The notes: generated from the sequence alone by a model not told the origin. A stretch of DNA of 64,000 nt from Chitinophaga sp. E66 (GCA_019285755.1 CP079103.1:5241001-5305000); one strand, 5' to 3'. Numbered from the stretch's first letter, positions 30,821 to 41,702 are shown. Program-made: numbers and translations.

Positions 30821-31548
30821 TTACAGGCTCATCATTTCCTTGAACTTCACCGCCTGCCTGCGGCTCACTTCGATCTTCTCCCCTCCGCGCATCTCCAGCA
30901 GCAACCCGCCGTTGAAATAGGTGTCTATCCGCTCTATCATGCGAAGGTTAACGATATGCTTGCGGTTGGCCCGGAAGAATACGCGCTCGTCCAGGCGCTC
31001 CTCCAGGGCATTCAACGACTTCAGGATCAACGGTTTATTTGTCTCGAAGTACACACGGGCGTAGTTGCCCACGCTTTCAAAAAGGCGGATCTCCTGCAAT
31101 TTCACGAACCAGCAACGGTCTCCGTCTTTCACGAATACCTGGTCGGCTTCGCCGAGAATGTTACGGATACCGGAAGCGGAGGCGATGCGCTCCTTTTCAT
31201 CGGCCTGGTGCAGCTTATGGATGGCATCGGCCAGCCGCTTGGGCTCTATCGGCTTCAGCAGATAATCGAGCGCATTGTATTCGAACGCTTTAAGGGCGTA
31301 TTCGTCATAGGCGGTGGTAAAGATCACCTGAGGCGTTCTTTCCAGTTCGGCCAGCAGATCAAAGCCGGTCTTGTCCGGCATCTGGATGTCGAGGAAGAGC
31401 AGGTCGGGGCGCAGCGATTCGATCTTTTCCATCCCGTCTTTCGCATTCACCGCTTCACCCACCACCACGATCTCGGGATGGTCTGCCAGCAGCTTTTTGA
31501 GTTCGCTTCTGGCCAGTCGTTCGTCGTCTATGATCAAAGCTTTTTCAT
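30821..31548 (-). CDS. LytTR-family response regulator (one frameshift)
   Basis: About 242 residues. The receiver domain has MKKALIIDDERLARSELKK (acidic pair), the phospho-acceptor in DLLFLDIQMPDKTGFD, TTAYDEYALKAFEYNALDYL and the Lys in LLKPIEPKRL. The LytTR DNA-binding domain follows: IRLFESVGNYARVYFETNKP, ERVFFRANRKHIVNLRMIER and EKIEVSRRQAVKFKEMM. The frame shift is at the A-run near the start; correcting it moves the start to the ATG at 31548. The kinase gene lies 23 bp upstream, so this is a two-component pair. Confidence 0.9.
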
Positions 31549-31571
31549 ACTGTCAAAATTGGTTGACGATT

Positions 31572-32606
31572 TTATAATAGCGGCATGAGCACTTTGGCTT
31601 CTACCGTTGCGTGATCGATGTTCCGTATGTCGAAAGTAGCCCTTTTCCCGAAGAGAATCCCCAGGCGCTGGCGGGTGGAGGCGAGGCCGAACCCTCCGCC
31701 GTCGTTCTTGATCTCGACAACGATCTGCCCGGTGTTCCGGATGGTGATCTCGTGGCACATGTCATGAACATGGGAGCCGATGAGGATCAGGCCGCCGTTT
31801 ACCTCGCGGGAAATGCCGTGCTTAATGGCGTTTTCCACGAGCGTTTGCAGCATCATCGGGGCACCGGCAGCTCGAGGGTCTCGGGATCGATGTCATATTG
31901 CACCTTCAGCCGTTCCTCGAACCGGATATTTTCCAATGCAAGATAATCTTTTACGATGCTCAGTTCATTTTCCAGGCTTACTGTCTCGGCTTTGTCTGCC
32001 TGCATAGAGTTCCGGAGGATGTTGCTCAACTCGGTGATCGCGGTTCTGGCGCGCCGGGGATTTTCGTCTACCAGCGCCCGGATGCTGTTCAACGCATTGA
32101 AAATGAAGTGCGGATTGAGTTGGCTCTTGATCGTCTTCAGCTCCAGCGTGCGCACGGTCGTCTCCAGCTTCAGGCGGTTCAGCTGGGAATTCCGGCTTTC
32201 TTCCACATAATCAGAGGAAGTATATCACCGCCCAAAGGGATATAAATGTAGTTTGCTGGATGAAAGTCTTCAACCAGGTATCGTTAAAATTCACATCGAA
32301 ATACGTGAGGTTCAACCCGTAATATACCGCGCTGAGGACGAACGAGTCGATCGTTGCACAGATGACGATACCCAGGAAGAAATAGATGGCCACGCTCTCG
32401 AAGGGCTTTTCGATCCATTTATATTTGATGATGACCGCCCGGAAAGCATGTGTGATGGCAATCCCCAGCAAGGCGGTCGCCAACATGTATGTCGGCATCC
32501 ACCATTCCAGTTTATCCTGCGATACGGCAACAAAAAAGTAGAGTAAGGCACACGCTCCCCATCCGAGTATCTGGCACCACCAATATTTTGACAAGCGTTT
32601 AAACAT
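31572..32606 (-). CDS. sensor histidine kinase of LytS/YehU type (two frameshifts)
   Basis: About 345 residues. Four membrane helices: GWGACALLYFFVAV, MLATALLGIAITHAF, VAIYFFLGIVICATIDSFVL and FISLWAVIYFL. A coiled linker then leads to the His_kinase domain, with the phospho-acceptor in TIKSQLNPHFIFNALNSIRA, and an ATPase domain with LQTLVENAIKHGIS (N box) and GGGFGLASTRQRLGILFG (G box). Shifts lie near 32215 and 31860. It has no extracytoplasmic sensor domain, so it probably senses through the membrane part. Partner of the adjacent LytTR regulator. Confidence 0.88.
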
Positions 32607-32874
32607 TCCCTAAAAGTTAGCAAAGTCCGGCGAATAAACCTGCTTCTACCAAAAATACCAAGCTGTACCGCGTACCGAAACCCAAATATTACCAATGGCG
32701 GTTTAAGCGGTTAAATGGGCCAGGCGGGAAATTCATCCCCATCATATTTTACATATAAATCTGATTTTCAATATCATACCCGCTTTCCGGCCTGTATCTG
32801 GCTACCGCCGGATCAAAAATGCTGATCTTGAAGGGATTTGTAAGCGGAATGGACCGAAAATGCGGCAGAACATG

Positions 32875-32882
32875 TATTTTTG
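32875..32882 (+). promoter_or_regulatory. dxs promoter -7 element
   Basis: TATTTTTG, an exact TAnnTTTG match, 22 bp before the ATG at 32905. It lies downstream of two earlier in-frame ATGs (32860, 32872), which supports 32905 as the real start. Confidence 0.55.
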
Positions 32883-32904
32883 GGCATTAAACCCAAAAGG
32901 TGAT

Positions 32905-34829
32905 ATGGAAATTACGGCAGGTCAATTATTAAGTCAGATCGAATACCCGTCCGATCTGCGCAAACTGAGCAAGGAGCAACTGCACCAGGTGTGCGACGAA
33001 TTGCGTCAGTTCATCATTGACACCGTGAGCGTGCACGGCGGTCACTTCGGCGCCAGCCTCGGCGTGGTGGAGCTGACCGTTGCCCTGCATTACGCTTTCA
33101 ACACACCGTACGACCAGCTTGTGTGGGACGTAGGCCACCAGGCTTACGGCCATAAGATACTCACCGGCCGCAAAAACGTTTTCCATACCAACCGCAAATA
33201 CAAAGGCATCGCCGGGTTCCCGAACCGTGGTGAAAGCGAATACGACACCTTCGGCGTGGGGCACTCCTCCACCTCCATCGGCGCCGCCCTCGGCATGGCC
33301 ATCGCTTCCGCCAATAAAGGCGAGCACGACCGCCAGCACATCGCCGTTATCGGCGATGGCGCAATGACCGCCGGTATGGCCTTCGAAGCCCTCAACCACG
33401 CAGGCGTTTCCAACGCCAACCTGCTGGTTATCCTGAACGACAACTGTATGTCCATCGACCCTAACGTCGGTGCGCTGAAAGAATACCTGACCGACATCAC
33501 CACTTCCCACACCTACAACAAGTTCCGCGACGATGTCTGGAACCTGCTGGGGAAACTGCCCGTCGGCAAAAATTCACCGAGACATGGCCTCCAAGCTCGA
33601 AGCCAGCGTCAAAGGCATGGTGACCAAATCCAGCAACCTCTTCGAAAGCCTGAACCTTCGCTATTTCGGGCCGATCGACGGGCATAACATCACCAAGCTG
33701 GTGGATACCCTGCAGGATCTCCGCGACATCCCCGGGCCCAAGCTCCTGCATATCCGCACCGTGAAAGGCAAAGGCTACGCCCTTGCTGAAAAAGACCAGA
33801 CCAAGTGGCATGCCCCGGTCTGTTCGACAAAATCACCGGTGAGATCTTCAAAAGACGATCGAAACGCCGCAACCTCCCAAATACCAGGACGTATTCGGCC
33901 ATACCATCATCGAACTGGCCGAACAGAACGATACCATCATGGGCATCACGCCCGCCATGCCCTCCGGCTCCTCCCTCAAATGGATGATGGAGAAAATGCC
34001 GTCCCGCGCCATAGACGTAGGCATCTGCGAACAGCACGCCGTTACGCTATCCGCCGGCCTGGCTACCCAGGGCATGAAAGTGTATTGCAATATCTACTCG
34101 TCGTTCATGCAACGCGCGTACGACCAGGTGATCCACGACGTAGCCATCCAGAACCTGCCCGTGGTACTCTGCCTGGATCGCGCGGGTGTGGTGGGTGAAG
34201 ACGGCGCCACCCATCACGGGGCGTATGATATTCCTTACATGCGCTGCATCCCGAACCTCATCGTGAGCGCGCCCATGAACGAAGAAGAGCTCCGCAATCT
34301 CATGTATACGGCCCAGCTGCCTACCACCACCAATCCCTTCGTCATCCGTTACCCGCGCGGCGAAGGCGTAATGCCCGACTGGAAGCGCCCCTTCGCGCCC
34401 ATCAAGATCGGCACCGGCAGAAAGATACAGGACGGCAGAGACGTGGCCATCCTCACCATCGGCCACCCAGGTAACTATGTAACCGAGGCCATGAAGGAAC
34501 TGATGACCGACGGCCTGCAACCCGCGCATTACGACATGCGCTTCGTTAAACCGCTCGACACGGAAATGCTCCACGAGATCTTCCAACGGTTCGACCGTGT
34601 GATCACCGTGGAAGACGGCGCCCTCCAGGGCGGCTTCGGCAGCGCTGTGCTCGAATTCATGGTGGATAACGAATACAAAGCGGACGTAAAACGCCTCGGT
34701 ATCCCGGATCGCCTCGTAGAGCACGGCAAACCCGCCGAACTGCAACGCGAGTGCGGTTACGACGCGGCGGCCATCGCCTCCGCGGTGCGTGCCATGGTCG
34801 GAAGCAAAATCTCCGTTCAAACCAGCTGA
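32905..34829 (+). CDS. dxs: 1-deoxy-D-xylulose-5-phosphate synthase (three frameshifts)
   Basis: About 640 residues, the thiamine-diphosphate enzyme that starts the MEP isoprenoid pathway. Seen: HVGGHFGASLGVVELTVALH-type motif (here VHGGHFGASLGVVELTVALH), LVWDVGHQAYGHKILTGR, GVGHSSTSIGAALGMA, the ThDP/Mg site VIGDGAMTAGMAFEALNHAG with LNDNCMSI, then RYFGPIDGHNITKLV and, in the pyrimidine-binding domain, AIDVGICEQHAVTLSAGLA and DRAGVVGEDGATHHGAYDI. Shifts lie near 33575, 33815 and 33865. Start chosen from the promoter element and the normal N-terminus (MEITAGQLLSQIEYPSDLR). It supplies isoprenoid precursors, as used by the GGGP synthase at 29.3 kb. Confidence 0.93.
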
Positions 34830-34847
34830 TAAAGGCCGCCTGTTACT

Positions 34848-35902
34848 ATGCGCGACCTCTACATCACACTGCGTATCACGCAGATCATCCGCGAAACGCC
34901 GGACACATACACCTACCGCTTCGAAAGTGCGGATGGTAAGTCCGTGCCCTACCGCGCCGGGCAATTCCTCACTTTCCTGATAGACCTGCACGGCACGGAA
35001 TACCGTCGCTCGTATTCCCTTAGCACCACGCCGGGGATCGATGAATACCTGGCCATCACCGTCAAACGCGTGACCAACGGCGCCATTTCCCGCCATATCA
35101 TCCGGCACTGGCAGGTGGGCGATACCGTCACCTCGTTGCTGCCGTCCGGCCGCTTCGTGCTGGACAGCGAGCCAGATGCCGCCCGCGACATCATCATGTT
35201 AGGAGCCGGCAGCGGCATAACGCCTTTGTTTTCTCTTTTGCAGCAGGCATTGCATGAAGAAAAAGCGTCTCACGTGACGTTGATCTACAGCAACCGCAAC
35301 GAGGAAAATACCATCTTTCGCAGCCGTATCCAGGCGCTGGAAGCGCTCTTTCATGACCGGCTGACCGTGGTCTGGATCTTCAGTGACCCGGTAGACGCTG
35401 CCCCGGCATCCGGCGGATGAACAACCTGATCCTTGAATCCATTGCGCCAAAGCATCTGCGGCACGCCCGCGAAAAGGCGCTTTTCTATATCTGCGGCCCT
35501 GTAGAATATATGCGCATGGCGCAGTTTACCCTAACTTTCATGGGCTTCCGGGCAGATCAGCTGCATAAGGAAAACTTCGTCGTAAACACCGATGCGAAGA
35601 TCGCCCGCATCGCCGTGCCGGACGACACCACTGAAAAACGGGTACGCCTCCGCCACGGCGAAACTGAACAAACATTGTCCGTTCCCGGCAACGAAACCAT
35701 CTTGCATGCCGCGCTCCGGCAAAACGTCCCACTACCCTATAGCTGCAAAGGCGGCGTTTGCGGTTCCTGCATCGCTACCTGCACCGGCGGCAAAGTCTGG
35801 ATGTCCGTCAACGAAGTGCTGACCGAAAAAGAGCTTTCCAAAGGCATGATCCTCACCTGCACGGGATACGCGCAAAGCGACGAGGTCTCCCTCGAATGGT
35901 GA
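34848..35902 (+). CDS. PaaE-like flavin oxidoreductase with 2Fe-2S ferredoxin domain (one frameshift)
   Basis: About 351 residues. The N-terminal FAD domain has the RxYS motif (YRRSYSLSTTPG). The NAD(P)-binding domain has IMLGAGSGITPLFSLLQQAL and FYICGPVEYMRMAQFTL. The C-terminal plant-type ferredoxin domain has the four cluster ligands in PYSCKGGVCGSCIATC and LTC. The domain order (reductase then ferredoxin) is that of PaaE of phenylacetyl-CoA epoxidase and of HCP/Hmp-type reductases. No other paa genes are nearby, so the electron acceptor is unknown. The frame shifts near 35415. It starts 18 bp after dxs and is probably co-transcribed. Confidence 0.85.
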
Positions 35903-35985
35903 CAATCTCGTTTGCGTACGATGCCCATCCCTGCTGGACTTTGGCCGGTAACGGCAAAATGTTTACCTTCCATTAAATTCATGTG

Positions 35986-37531
35986 ATGCGTTTACCTGCC
36001 CTGAAGATTACGGGCATACTTGCGGCAGCCGGCCTTATATGGGGAATTTTTACCGGCCGCTCCGCGCGTTGCTGGCCACCTGGTTTCCCGGCGGCAACGC
36101 AGACCTCATTTTGTTTTTCCTTTTCCTTTTCATGGCTTGCGTTCTGGTGTTTATTACGGCCAGGTGGATATTTCGATCCGCCGAAAAATTCCATGCACCT
36201 TTCCGCCAGTTCTTTTCCGAACACCCGGTGCCTATGTGGGTATATGAATGGGGAGCCTGCGGTTCCTGGCGGTGAATGATGCCGCCGTGCAGAAGTATGG
36301 ATACTCACACGAAGAATTTGCCAGGATGTCTTTGCTAGATATCCGTGACCCTTCCACCATACCAGAAATGATGGATGACGTGAAGCGCACGGATACTGCC
36401 GTCTCCTACCGCGGCATATGGCAACATCGCCGGCGGAACGGCGAAACGTTTTATGTGGAGCTCCACTCCCGCCCCACGCTCTTCCGCGGCAAACAGGCCC
36501 GCATCGTCATGGCGCTGGACATCGATGCTGAAGTACGCCAGATGATCGAAGCGCGGGACATCAGCTCCCGGTACGATCTCCTCGCCCAGGTTACTCCCGA
36601 TTACGTCTATTACTACGACATCAAACAAAACCGCATCGCGCGCAACCATGGTCCCGTCACCCTTTTCGGGTACCACGACGAGGAAGTGGGCGATAACCTG
36701 GAATGGTGGAAAGACCGCGTCCATCCCGAGGATCTGTCCCGCGTCCTGCAGCTGTTCAATATCACCTGCACGCTCTGCAAAGACCGCATGGAAGCCCATT
36801 ACCGCTTCCGCTGCGCCGATGGGCACTATAAATACGTGTACGATCGCGGGTACATCATTTACAATGAACTGCGCCAGCCCATCCGCATGATCGGCGTGAT
36901 GCAGGACGTAGATGAAAGTACCCGCCAGAAACAGGAGATCGAAATGCTGAGCCTCGTGGCCAGCCATACCGCCAACAGCGTGATCATCCTCAACGCAGCC
37001 GGCCGCATTGAATGGGTGAATGAAGGGTTCAGGATCATGACCGGCTTTGTGCAGGAAGAAGCTGCCGGTAAGCTGGTGAAGGATATCCTTTCCGGCCCCG
37101 CGACCGATCCGCAAACGATCCTGCGGATCGAGGAGAAGATGGCGCGCGCTTCCGCCTTCGATATCGAAGTATTGAATTATAAAAAGAACGGAACGCCTTA
37201 TTGGGTGAAATCGGACGTCACACCGGTAATCGACGCCAATGGCGAACTGCAGCAATACATCCTCATACAGACCGATATCACGGAGCGGCTGATGTTCATG
37301 CAACGCCTGCAGGATAACAACGATACGCTGCACGAGATCGCGCGGATCAACTCTCACGAGATACGCAAACCCGTTTCATCCATACTGGGCATCATGTCCA
37401 TGTTCGACCTGGACAAAAACGAAACCGCGCTCAACCACAGGCTGCTCACCATGTTGCGGGAATGCAGCACGGAACTGGACGCAACGCTCCATAAGATACA
37501 GGACAAGTTGCGCCAGACGAACAATAGTTAA
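35986..37531 (+). CDS. membrane-bound multi-PAS protein ending in a histidine-kinase DHp helix (two frameshifts)
   Basis: About 515 residues. Two membrane helices at the N-terminus (KITGILAAAGLIWGIF and LILFFLFLFMACVLVFITAR) precede three PAS domains: one with FLAVNDAAVQKYGYSHEEFA, one with RNHGPVTLFGYHDEEVGDN and a PAC repeat, and one with RIEWVNEGFRIMTGFVQEEA. The end has an H-box, HEIARINSHEIRKPVSSILG, and then a helix to the stop (LRECSTELDATLHKIQDKLR). No ATP-binding domain follows, although the frame ends cleanly. It may be phosphorylated by, or dimerise with, another kinase. Shifts lie near 36050 and 36255. Confidence 0.8.
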
Positions 37532-37540
37532 TATACCGGA

Positions 37541-37921
37541 TCAATCGTACGATTCGAACCGGTGGAACTCACCGGCCAATTCTTTGTGAAGTTTATGGAA
37601 TACCTGCATACGGTCTTGCAGGCTGTTGAGATCGTTATCCACAGGCCTGTCGTGATGGATGATGGCCGGGCGGCCGTAGCCCATGTGCTTGGCCGACTGT
37701 TTCAGGTCGTGGTACATTTCGTCGGCTACTTCCAGTTGTCGGATGAACTGGTTCTGAAAATGCTCTATCGCCAGGGATCTTTCGGTGTTGGGTTGCGGCG
37801 TGGAGGCGATGTCCTGCAATTTGCCGCGCATGGTACGTAGGTTGGAACGTACTTGATCAACTTCTTCTTTCCAGGTTGAAAACTGTGCCTGGATGTCTGT
37901 GGACTGTGCTGGTACTTCCAT
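37541..37921 (-). CDS. hypothetical coiled-coil protein
   Basis: 126 residues, intact. Mostly helical and charged, with heptad-like stretches (WKEEVDQVRSNLRTMRGKLQ, LQDRMQVFHKLHKELAGEFH). No signal peptide, no membrane segment and no cysteine. It converges with the PAS protein gene (10-bp gap). No family recognised. Confidence 0.6.
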   Translation of the reverse strand: MEVPAQSTDIQAQFSTWKEEVDQVRSNLRTMRGKLQDIASTPQPNTERSLAIEHFQNQFIRQLEVADEMYHDLKQSAKHMGYGRPAIIHHDRPVDNDLNSLQDRMQVFHKLHKELAGEFHRFESYD

Positions 37922-38010
37922 GTTAAATTAATTAAAGTGACAGGATATGTATGCCATTCAGTTCCGTCTTTCGCTCACTCTAATTTACGACGATTTTACA
38001 TTGGGGAATG

Positions 38011-38037
38011 AAAAACCCGGTGGATTTTTCCACCGGG
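38011..38037 (-). terminator. terminator after the first pirin gene
   Basis: CCCGGTGGA / TCCACCGGG, a 9-bp stem; on the - strand a T5 run follows. Confidence 0.75.
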
Positions 38038-38061
38038 CGCGGTTAATATTGTGAATATGGT

Positions 38062-38773
38062 TTATGCGAGCATGGGTACGTCCATCAGCAGCAGTTGCGC
38101 ATCTTCGGATGTTGTAACATCCAGTTGGGCGTAGTCTTCCACTGCAATGGCATCCCGCGGGCCGAGGGTTTCGCCGCCGGCGGTGATGGTACCGCCGATT
38201 ACGAAGAGGTACAGGCCGTTGCCGTCCTTTTAGGGGAATAGCTGAAGGATTGCCCTTTATCGAAATTTCCAGGGAGAACCAGGCGTCCTGGTTCATGGGG
38301 AGGCCTTCTCCCGTGCCTTCCGGCGATACTACCACCTGCAGGCGGTTATGCCGGTCTGCTGGCTCAAAGGTCTGCTGATCGTAGCGCGGGGCTACGTCGC
38401 GATGCTTGGGGAAGAGCCAGATCTGGAGGAATTTCACGGGCTCGGTTTTGCTGGCGTTGAACTCTGAGTGCTCAATGCCGGAGCCTGCGCTCATGATCTG
38501 AACGTCGTGCTGGTTGATGATCTTGTGGCGGCCCGTGGTATCGCGGTGCTCAAGCGCGCCGCTCAGCGGAATGCTCACGATCTCCATATTGTCGTGCGGA
38601 TGCGCGCCAAAGCCCATACCGCCTTTCACGGTATCGTCGTTCAACACGCGCAGCGCGCCGAAGTGGATGCGCTCGGGATTGTAATATCCTGCGAAGCTGA
38701 AAGTGTGGCTGGATTGCAGCCAGCCATGATTGGCGAAGCCGCGGGTGTCTGCACGGTGGATGGTCGTTTTCAT
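38062..38773 (-). CDS. pirin family protein 1 (one frameshift)
   Basis: About 236 residues, a bicupin. The N-terminal cupin has the metal-binding motif FGAHPHDNMEIVSIPLSGAL and MSAGSGIEHSEFN (His, His, His, Glu). FLQIWLFPKHRDVAPRYDQ is the conserved pirin strand. The second cupin, in the shifted frame after about 38230, contains GNGLYLFVIGGTITAGGETL and RDAIAVEDYAQLDV. The start is the ATG at 38773 (MKTTIHRADTRGFANHGWLQ), the normal pirin N-terminus. YhhW-type pirins can act as quercetinases; a role in redox or electrophile stress is inferred from the neighbours. Confidence 0.88.
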
Positions 38774-38872
38774 ATAATTGATTTCCTTTTTCTTTACACA
38801 AATGTCCGAAAAAACCGTCCCCGCCGCAATGGACACGATGGCGCAAATGGTGGACTATTTTTCCCCAAAACG

Positions 38873-38909
38873 AAAGCCGGGCGCAGTTTTGCAACCAGCG
38901 CCCGGCTTT
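38873..38909 (-). terminator. terminator after osmC
   Basis: AAAGCCGGGCGC / GCGCCCGGCTTT, a perfect 12-bp stem 24 bp after the osmC-like stop. Confidence 0.75.
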
Positions 38910-38932
38910 ACGGATTAATGTAACGGAAGCGA

Positions 38933-39343
38933 TTAAACGAGCTTCGCGTCCATAGTAATGTTAGTGTTCAGCAGTTTGGAGATCGGGCAGTTGGCTTTCG
39001 CGTCTTCTGCGAACTCGGCAAACTTAGCCGCGTCCAGGCCGGGCACGCTGGCGGTAACGTCCAGGTGGATGCCGGGGATGGCGCCGTTCTCGAAAGTAAC
39101 GGTCGCTTTGGTATCGAGATTATCGGGCGTGAAACCAGCGCCGGAGATCACGAAGCTGAGCTTCATGGTGAAGCAGCCTGCGTGCGCGGCGGCGATCAGT
39201 TCTTCGGGGTTGGTGCCGATGCCTGATTCAAAACGGCTGCTGAAGGAGTATTGGGTATCTTTCAGCACGCCGGAGTCGGAGGAAACGGTGCCTTTACCTT
39301 CTTTACCGGTGCCTTTCCAGTTTGCGGATGCGGATCTTTTCAT
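38933..39343 (-). CDS. OsmC family peroxiredoxin
   Basis: 136 residues, intact. The two catalytic cysteines are in AAAHAGCFTMKLSFVI and DAKANCPISKLLNT, the spacing of organic-hydroperoxide reductases of the OsmC branch. TNPEELIAAAHAGC is the family signature. It reduces organic peroxides as a homodimer in the cytosol. It sits in a run of stress genes on the - strand (pirin, OsmC, nitroreductase, YceI, pirin, AraC regulator), each with its own spacing or terminator, so it is probably a monocistronic member of a co-regulated cluster. Confidence 0.93.
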   Translation of the reverse strand: MKRSASANWKGTGKEGKGTVSSDSGVLKDTQYSFSSRFESGIGTNPEELIAAAHAGCFTMKLSFVISGAGFTPDNLDTKATVTFENGAIPGIHLDVTASVPGLDAAKFAEFAEDAKANCPISKLLNTNITMDAKLV

Positions 39344-39402
39344 TGATTTAACTATTTAGGGTGAATTGTTTCGATAGGCAATAAAATTAAGGAATCCGGA
39401 TT

Positions 39403-39433
39403 AAAAAACCGGGCGAATTGCTCCGCCCGGTTT
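39403..39433 (-). terminator. terminator after the nitroreductase gene
   Basis: AAACCGGGCG / CGCCCGGTTT stem; on the - strand it ends in a T6 run. Confidence 0.75.
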
Positions 39434-39459
39434 ACCTAAACCCCTAAACAACCTGTATG

Positions 39460-40089
39460 TTACACTAATTCCACGAAATCTTCCAGGGGCTTTCTCACTT
39501 TCTTCGCATGCTGCATGCCGTCTTCATCTGCGCGGAAACCAATCGCCGCTACTACTACCGTGCGCAGATTCTTCGCTTTCAAACCTAAAATCTCATCGTA
39601 AGCAGCCGCATCGAATCCCTCCATAGGACAGGCGTCTATGCCTTCCACCGCACTGGCCGTCAACAGGGTTCCAAGGGCCAGGTAGGCCTGTTTGGAAGTC
39701 CATATGGCGGCGGCGTCTTCACTGAGGCGGTTCACCGTGTCCTTCAATATTTTCTCATAACCTTGCAAGTCATTCAGCTGCAGATTCCGGGCGCCCGCCA
39801 CGTGACCCATAAACGTGTCTACATGTCCTTCGTTCAAATCATCGAATCGTGCAAAGATCACGACATGCGATGCGTCCGTTATCTGCGACTGGTTCCAGGA
39901 TGCGGCTTTCAGCGCTTCCCGCACTGCGGGGTCTTTCACTACAATCACCTTGTAAGGTTGCAGGCCGTAGCTGGATGCAGACAGTCTGGTTGCCTCCAGA
40001 ACCCTTTCCAACTGCGCCTCATTCAACTTCTTCGAAGGATCAAATTTCTTCACGGCGTAACGCCAGTTGAGTTTCTCGAGGATATCCAT
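39460..40089 (-). CDS. NAD(P)H-dependent nitroreductase
   Basis: 209 residues, intact. FMN-dependent nitroreductase fold: WRYAVKKFDPSKKLNEAQLE (the RxxxKxFD start), SASSYGLQPYKVIVV (FMN-binding SSxGLQPW/Y block), and the C-terminal VEGIDACPMEGFDAAAYDEI, diagnostic of the NfsB/YdgI-type group. It reduces nitro compounds or quinones. It lies 25 bp after yceI, so the two may share a transcript. Confidence 0.92.
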   Translation of the reverse strand: MDILEKLNWRYAVKKFDPSKKLNEAQLERVLEATRLSASSYGLQPYKVIVVKDPAVREALKAASWNQSQITDASHVVIFARFDDLNEGHVDTFMGHVAGARNLQLNDLQGYEKILKDTVNRLSEDAAAIWTSKQAYLALGTLLTASAVEGIDACPMEGFDAAAYDEILGLKAKNLRTVVVAAIGFRADEDGMQHAKKVRKPLEDFVELV

Positions 40090-40114
40090 TTGTCAGTTTC
40101 TTTTATCGTTTGAG

Positions 40115-40642
40115 TTATGCTTGTTTGATGATCTGTACCGCTGCGATCAGGCGCACTTCATCGCTTACAACCAATCCACCCGCTTCGGTAGTTGCTGACC
40201 AGGACAAACCGAAATCTTTACGGTTGATCTTGCCGGTCAGCTCGAAACCTGCTTTGGTCTGGCCATACGGGTCAATGGTGATGCCGGAGTATTCTACGTC
40301 CAGTGCAACCGGTTTGGTGACGCCGCGGATGGTCAGGTCGCCTTTCAGCACGAAAGTGTCGGCGTCTTTCTTTTCAACACCGGTAGAGGTGAAGGTCAGT
40401 TTCGGATGGTTCGGGGCATCGAAGAAATCTGGGCTCTTCAGGTGCTCGTCGCGCTGCGCATTCTTGGTGCTGATGCTGTTCACATCGGCTTCGAAGCTGA
40501 TGGTAGCGTCGGAGAAATCGTCGTTAGCCGCAGTCACCGTAGCGTCGAACTGAGCGAAGTGCCCGGTCACGTTGGTGATCATGAGGTGTTTTACTTTAAA
40601 TTCGATTTCGCTGTGCGCAGGGTCAATTTTCCAGGTTGCCAT
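40115..40642 (-). CDS. YceI family lipid-binding protein
   Basis: 175 residues, intact, no signal peptide. It opens ATWKIDPAHSEIEFKVKHLM, the classic YceI first strands, with DFFDAPNHPKLTFTSTGVEK and LTIRGVTKPVALDVEYSG, both conserved. YceI proteins are lipocalin-like barrels that bind isoprenoid or fatty-acyl molecules. Here the lack of a signal sequence suggests a cytosolic form, common in Bacteroidota. Part of the stress cluster between the second pirin and the nitroreductase. Confidence 0.92.
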   Translation of the reverse strand: MATWKIDPAHSEIEFKVKHLMITNVTGHFAQFDATVTAANDDFSDATISFEADVNSISTKNAQRDEHLKSPDFFDAPNHPKLTFTSTGVEKKDADTFVLKGDLTIRGVTKPVALDVEYSGITIDPYGQTKAGFELTGKINRKDFGLSWSATTEAGGLVVSDEVRLIAAVQIIKQA

Positions 40643-40701
40643 TGTGTTTAAGTTTTTAAAGTTGTTGATGAATGATAATGGTTCAGGTAAAGATGTTGTT
40701 G

Positions 40702-41577
40702 TTAGTTCAGCCGGCCCATTTTGCCGTTGTTATAATCGTCGATCGCCTGTATGATCTCTTCTTTAGTGTTCATCACGAAGGGACCATATGCGAAGATGGA
40801 TTCCTGAATAGGTTCGCCGTTGAGCACCAATATCGTGGCGTCTTCTTCGGCTTTAACCGTGATCGTTTCTCCTTTCTGTTCGAATACCGCTATTTCCACG
40901 GCTTTAGCCTTGTGCGTGCCGTTGATGGAAACCGCGCCTTTCAGTACCACGATGCCGGTGTTGTAACCGTCGGGCAGTGTGAGGACCGTCTCCGTTCCGG
41001 CGGTGAGCCGTATATCGAACAAGTTGACGGGCGTAAAGGTTTTTGCGGGCCCGTTAACTCCGGATAAATTTCCGGCAATGACGCGGGCGTAACTTCCGTT
41101 TCGAGATCGGCTACGGGGATGTCGGTGTTAAGGATCGACTGGTAACCGGGAGCGTCCATTTTATGCGCTTTGGGCAGATTCACCCAGAGCTGGGCCATTT
41201 CAAGAACGCCGCCGTTGCGGGTAAACTCCGCCTCATGCCTTTCTTCATGGACCACGCCGGAAGCGGCCGTCATCCACTGAACATCGCCCGGGCCGATCTT
41301 ACCGCTGTTGCCGCCGGAGTCCCTATGCTCCAGGGCCCCTGGTAAGCGATCGTTACCGTTTCGAACCCCTGTGCGGGTGCTCTTCCACGCCGCGGGGCGT
41401 TTCCGAAGGCGCGAAGTAGTGAGGTGCCGCATAATCCAACAGGAAAAACGGGCTCAACTGCTTGCCGATCATCTTGTTGCCGCCGGGAAACAGGTTCTGA
41501 ACCTTGAATCCGTCGCCAACCATATGCGGCTGCGCGCCTTGATAAACATGTGCTACTTGCTTTGTGGTGTGTGTCAT
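40702..41577 (-). CDS. pirin family protein 2 (two or three frameshifts)
   Basis: About 290 residues. The first part has NLFPGGNKMIGKQLSPFFLL and a metal-binding HPHRG turn, then GFETVTIAYQGALEHRDSGG, GDVQWMTAASGVVHEERHEA and AQLWVNLPKAHKMDAPGYQ; the second cupin has TGIVVLKGAVSINGTHKAKA and a tail MNTKEEIIQAIDDYNNGKMG. It belongs to the true pirin branch (FETVT, ASGVVHEE), different from pirin 1. Shifts lie near 41365, 41350 and 41050. The start is the ATG at 41577 (MTHTTKQVAHV). The AraC-type gene upstream on the same strand may control it. Confidence 0.85.
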
Positions 41578-41702
41578 ATTGCCTCCTTTTAAAAGACAAT
41601 ACAAAATTACATGTTACAACATCTATACCCAATGGATAGAATGACGTAATCGGTGTACTTTTTTATTTCAACGTACACTTAACTGAAATTCAATCACTTA
41701 GC

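Noticed and set aside
34047..35108. 353-codon open frame on the - strand across dxs
   Set aside because: It is the antisense shadow of dxs and the PaaE-like gene in GC-rich DNA; the + strand carries all known motifs.
2840..37531. Genes broken by frameshifts as true pseudogenes
   Set aside because: Essential and highly conserved genes are equally affected and all their motifs remain intact across frames, which fits sequence error better than decay.
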